A stretch of DNA of 57,802 nucleotides from Microcystis viridis FACHB-1342 (GTDB lineage: Bacteria; Cyanobacteriota; Cyanobacteriia; Cyanobacteriales; Microcystaceae): the NCBI RefSeq assembly GCF_014698335.1, contig NZ_JACJSV010000021.1:1-57802 (forward strand), written 5' to 3'. The translations under genes were made by a program, and so were the position numbers. The notes below the pieces were generated by a model, which had not been told where the DNA came from, did no database searches, and saw only the letters and a program-made list of their open reading frames with translations. Shown here one piece after another: positions 55,489-57,802 of the stretch; the first letter of the stretch is position 1, and the number at the start of each line of letters is the position of its first letter.

Positions 55489-56565
55489 ATGTCCTTAATT
55501 TTGACCTTTTTGGGCAAGGGGGGCAGCGGTTGCAGTACAATAGCGATCGCTTCGGCAAAGAAAATGGCTGGTCTGGGGTCAAAAGTTCTCTTGGTCGGTC
55601 AGGATCCTAGCCCTGCTTGGGGATTACTCCTCAAGGCCTCCCCTAGCTCCTCCATTACGGAAATTGCCCCCAATCTCTCGGTTGTGCAGCTTAGTAGTAC
55701 GCATTTACTAGAAAAAAGTTGGGAAGAAGTCAAGGAATTGGAAAAGCAGTATTTGCGTTCTCCCACCTTGAAAAATGTTTATGGTCAAGAGTTGGGCGTT
55801 TTACCCGGAATGGACCAAGCTCTAGCCTTAAATTTCCTGCGGGAACAGGATAAAAGCGGAAATTACGATGTCATCATCTACGACGGCAGCGGAGATATCA
55901 ACAGTCTGCGAATGTTGGCGATTCCAGAGGTGGGCAGCTGGTATTCACGGCGTTTTCGCCAGGTTTTCAGCGATTCTGAGATTGGTCGCACCCTTTCTCC
56001 CTTTTTCCAACCAATCGCCGCCGCCGTGCTGAATTTCTCCTTTAATCCCGACGGTTTAGGGAAGAAGGTCGATAATAACATTCTAGACGAGGGACGTTCC
56101 GCTTTAGCCGATCCTCGGCGAGTTTTAGCCTATCTAGTCACCAATGATGATCCAATTGCGATCGCAGAGGCCAAATATCTTTGGGGTGGGGCGCAGCAAA
56201 TCGGTTTAAATGTGGGGGGAGTGATTTTTAATCGCTGTCAGAGTGCCACCGAGGATTTTGCCCCGCTGCCAGCGGCGATTTTACCCGACCGTCAAGGAGA
56301 AGATTGGCAGGAGTTAATCGCCGAGTTACCCAATTTTCTCACGGTGCAGCCGCCCAAACCGTTAATAATCGATACGGCAGCCGGTCAGGTCAAGGTTTAT
56401 TTACCCGGATTCGAGAAAAAACAGGTAAAACTGACGCAATCGGGTCCAGAATTAACCATCGAAGCCGGGGATCAACGGCGTAATATTGATGTACCACCGC
56501 CTCTGACCGGAAGATCGGTAAAAGGGGCAAAATTCCAAGAAGGTTACTTAATTATTTCTTTTTAA
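55489..56565 (+). CDS. Get3d-like ArsA ATPase with C-terminal alpha-crystallin domain
   Basis: The 358-residue protein has the ArsA/Get3 P-loop fold at the N terminus ('LTFLGKGGSGCSTIAIASAK'), 'VIIYDGSGD' (Asp132), and 'PPKPLIIDTAAGQVKVYLPG' leading into a C-terminal ~75-residue beta-sandwich of the small-heat-shock type. This layout defines the Get3d group of cyanobacteria and plastids. The P-loop keeps the signature Lys10 but has Cys15 where the usual GKT/GKS lysine lies. No CxxC zinc motif is visible. It precedes chlG by six bases, so it may aid insertion of a membrane protein or pigment enzyme. Confidence 0.85.
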   Translation: MSLILTFLGKGGSGCSTIAIASAKKMAGLGSKVLLVGQDPSPAWGLLLKASPSSSITEIAPNLSVVQLSSTHLLEKSWEEVKELEKQYLRSPTLKNVYGQELGVLPGMDQALALNFLREQDKSGNYDVIIYDGSGDINSLRMLAIPEVGSWYSRRFRQVFSDSEIGRTLSPFFQPIAAAVLNFSFNPDGLGKKVDNNILDEGRSALADPRRVLAYLVTNDDPIAIAEAKYLWGGAQQIGLNVGGVIFNRCQSATEDFAPLPAAILPDRQGEDWQELIAELPNFLTVQPPKPLIIDTAAGQVKVYLPGFEKKQVKLTQSGPELTIEAGDQRRNIDVPPPLTGRSVKGAKFQEGYLIISF

Positions 56566-56571
56566 GGGATT

Positions 56572-57552
56572 ATGTCGAACAGCGAGATAGAAAACAAGGA
56601 TAATCGAGGCGCAAAAACTCGCCAATTATTGGGCATGAAAGGGGCCTCATCGGCAGAAACCTCCCTCTGGAAAATCCGCTTACAATTGATGAAGCCGATC
56701 ACTTGGATTCCCCTAATTTGGGGGGTTGTCTGTGGGGCAGCTTCATCGGGTAATTATACTTGGTCTTTAGAAGATGTCTTAAAAGCGGCCACCTGTATGT
56801 TACTTTCTGGTCCGTTGATGACCGGTTATACCCAAACTTTAAATGATTTTTACGATCGAGAAATCGATGCAATTAATGAACCCTACCGTCCGATTCCTTC
56901 GGGGGTGATTTCTATTCCGCAAGTAGTCGGCCAGATTTTGGTTTTATTAGCAGGTGGGTTAGGAATATCTTATCTTCTCGATCGCTGGGCTGGTCATGAT
57001 TTCCCAATCATGCTCTGTTTAACCCTATTTGGTTCTTTTATCGCCTATATTTATTCAGCACCGCCTTTAAAATTAAAACAAAATGGTTGGCTAGGAAATT
57101 ATGCCCTCGGTGCTAGTTATATAGCATTACCTTGGTGGGCAGGTCACGCCCTTTTTGGTCAGTTAAATTGGACAATTATGATCTTAACCCTCATCTATAG
57201 TCTGGCGGGGTTAGGCATTGCTGTGGTCAACGACTTTAAAAGTGTGGAAGGTGACGAAAAATTAGGCTTAAAATCCTTGCCAGTTATGTTTGGAATTACC
57301 ACTGCAGCTTGGATTTGTGTGATTATGATCGATGTTTTTCAAGCGGGAATTGCGGGCTATCTGATTAGTATTCATCAGAATCTTTATGCCGCTATTTTAC
57401 TGTTATTAATTATCCCTCAGATGACTTTCCAAGATATGTATTTTCTGCGGGATCCGCTCAAAAATGATGTCAAATATCAAGCCAGCGCCCAGCCTTTCCT
57501 AGTGTTAGGAATGTTGGTGACAGGTTTGGCTTTAGGTCAGGGGATACTCTGA
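56572..57552 (+). CDS. chlG: Chlorophyll synthase
   Basis: Attaches a phytyl or geranylgeranyl tail to chlorophyllide in the thylakoid membrane. The 326-residue UbiA-family prenyltransferase has both Asp-rich motifs, 'LNDFYDREIDAINEPYRPIP' and 'NDFKSVEGDEKLGLKSLPV', and about nine membrane helices. Full length. It directly follows the Get3d-like gene with a six-base gap, so the two are very likely co-transcribed. Confidence 0.95.
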   Translation: MSNSEIENKDNRGAKTRQLLGMKGASSAETSLWKIRLQLMKPITWIPLIWGVVCGAASSGNYTWSLEDVLKAATCMLLSGPLMTGYTQTLNDFYDREIDAINEPYRPIPSGVISIPQVVGQILVLLAGGLGISYLLDRWAGHDFPIMLCLTLFGSFIAYIYSAPPLKLKQNGWLGNYALGASYIALPWWAGHALFGQLNWTIMILTLIYSLAGLGIAVVNDFKSVEGDEKLGLKSLPVMFGITTAAWICVIMIDVFQAGIAGYLISIHQNLYAAILLLLIIPQMTFQDMYFLRDPLKNDVKYQASAQPFLVLGMLVTGLALGQGIL

Positions 57553-57569
57553 AGATTGTAATTAATAAA

Positions 57570-57587
57570 AACTGGAAATATCCAGTT
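57570..57587 (+). terminator. Hairpin after chlG
   Basis: AACTGGA and TCCAGTT form a seven-pair stem with a four-base loop, 17 bases past the chlG stop. Only a short T/A-rich tail follows, so termination is plausible but not certain. Confidence 0.45.
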
Positions 57588-57654
57588 TATGGGACATAAT
57601 CGCCTTGAATTGGGTTTCTGTTTACGGTAACTTGATCCGTCAAGAGGGGTGAAA

Positions 57655-57691
57655 ATAGATTTTCGGTTCGATCCCCCCTGCCCCCCTTGAT
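57655..57691. repeat. Partial MITE family A sequence, reverse orientation
   Basis: GATTTTCGGTTCGATCCCCC followed by CTGCCCCCCTTGATAAG is the reverse complement of the distal part of family A (compare 48240-48285). The TAAGTAG ends are missing, so this is a fragment. The remaining 110 bases to the window edge show no gene. Confidence 0.6.
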
Positions 57692-57802
57692 AAGCTGTCC
57701 TTTAGTCACATCTTTCTTAACATAAAATTTGACAAAAAGAGAAAAGTGTGCAAGATGGCTCAAGGGGGTTCTATGGGGGGACTAATTTGATGAGATAGTT
57801 TC

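Overview
The window looks like chromosomal DNA of a unicellular bloom-forming cyanobacterium, most likely Microcystis. Chlorophyll synthase (chlG), a ferredoxin-NADP reductase with an N-terminal phycobilisome-linker domain (petH), a CpeT-like protein and a photosynthesis-associated Get3d-type ATPase show a cyanobacterium. Many GCGATCGC (HIP1) octamers, heptameric tandem repeats (AACTGAT, ATGAATT), GTGTAGGG-type minisatellites and several MITE families fit Microcystis. The genus is an inference from style and gene content; no database was searched.

Layout. 1-400: remnants of a TnpB gene and of a peptide deformylase gene, then a Fur/Zur-type operator. 0.7-10.4 kb: housekeeping genes (folE, hemB, a CpeT-like gene, a DUF255 thioredoxin-domain protein, hisH, two livG/livM-type amino-acid transporter genes, a Ycf29/Rre1-like regulator, a low-molecular-weight phosphatase). 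10.4-14.5 kb: a MITE, a large unknown membrane protein and a cluster of intact and decayed toxin-antitoxin genes. 14.5-23.2 kb: uvrC, leuB, rfbC-rfbD-rfbA and bioB-bioY-lspA, with two copies of an AGGGTT-ended MITE. 23.2-34.9 kb: accessory region. A stand-alone fatty acyl-AMP ligase gene lies between two copies of a GGCTCTCTT-ended repeat. It is followed by a restriction-like island (Eco57I-type methylase, XisI, VapBC, PLD-SF2 helicase) bracketed by two near-identical Uma2 genes in direct orientation.

34.9-44.6 kb: purE, a TPR protein, cysH, an alpha/beta-hydrolase fold protein lacking its nucleophile, small orphan genes, an iteron-like repeat ahead of a ribbon-helix-helix gene, a GTPase, cysQ and a ChaN-like gene. 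44.6-51.6 kb: petH with a neighbouring stand-alone copy of its linker domain, an IS200/IS605 right-end remnant, rlmN, rimK, a futC-type ATPase, a nucleoside-phosphorylase-like gene and tRNA-Leu(GAG). 51.7-57.8 kb: an Rpn-type nuclease next to a well-preserved 122-bp MITE, a DUF305 protein, an ABC-2 permease, and a get3d-chlG pair.

The strongest candidate for an under-described system is the 26.4-34.1 kb island. A methylase with its own target-recognition region is paired with a single protein joining a phospholipase-D nuclease to a Swi2/Snf2-like motor. XisI and a VapBC module sit between them, and the whole island is flanked by long direct repeats that could delete or exchange it.
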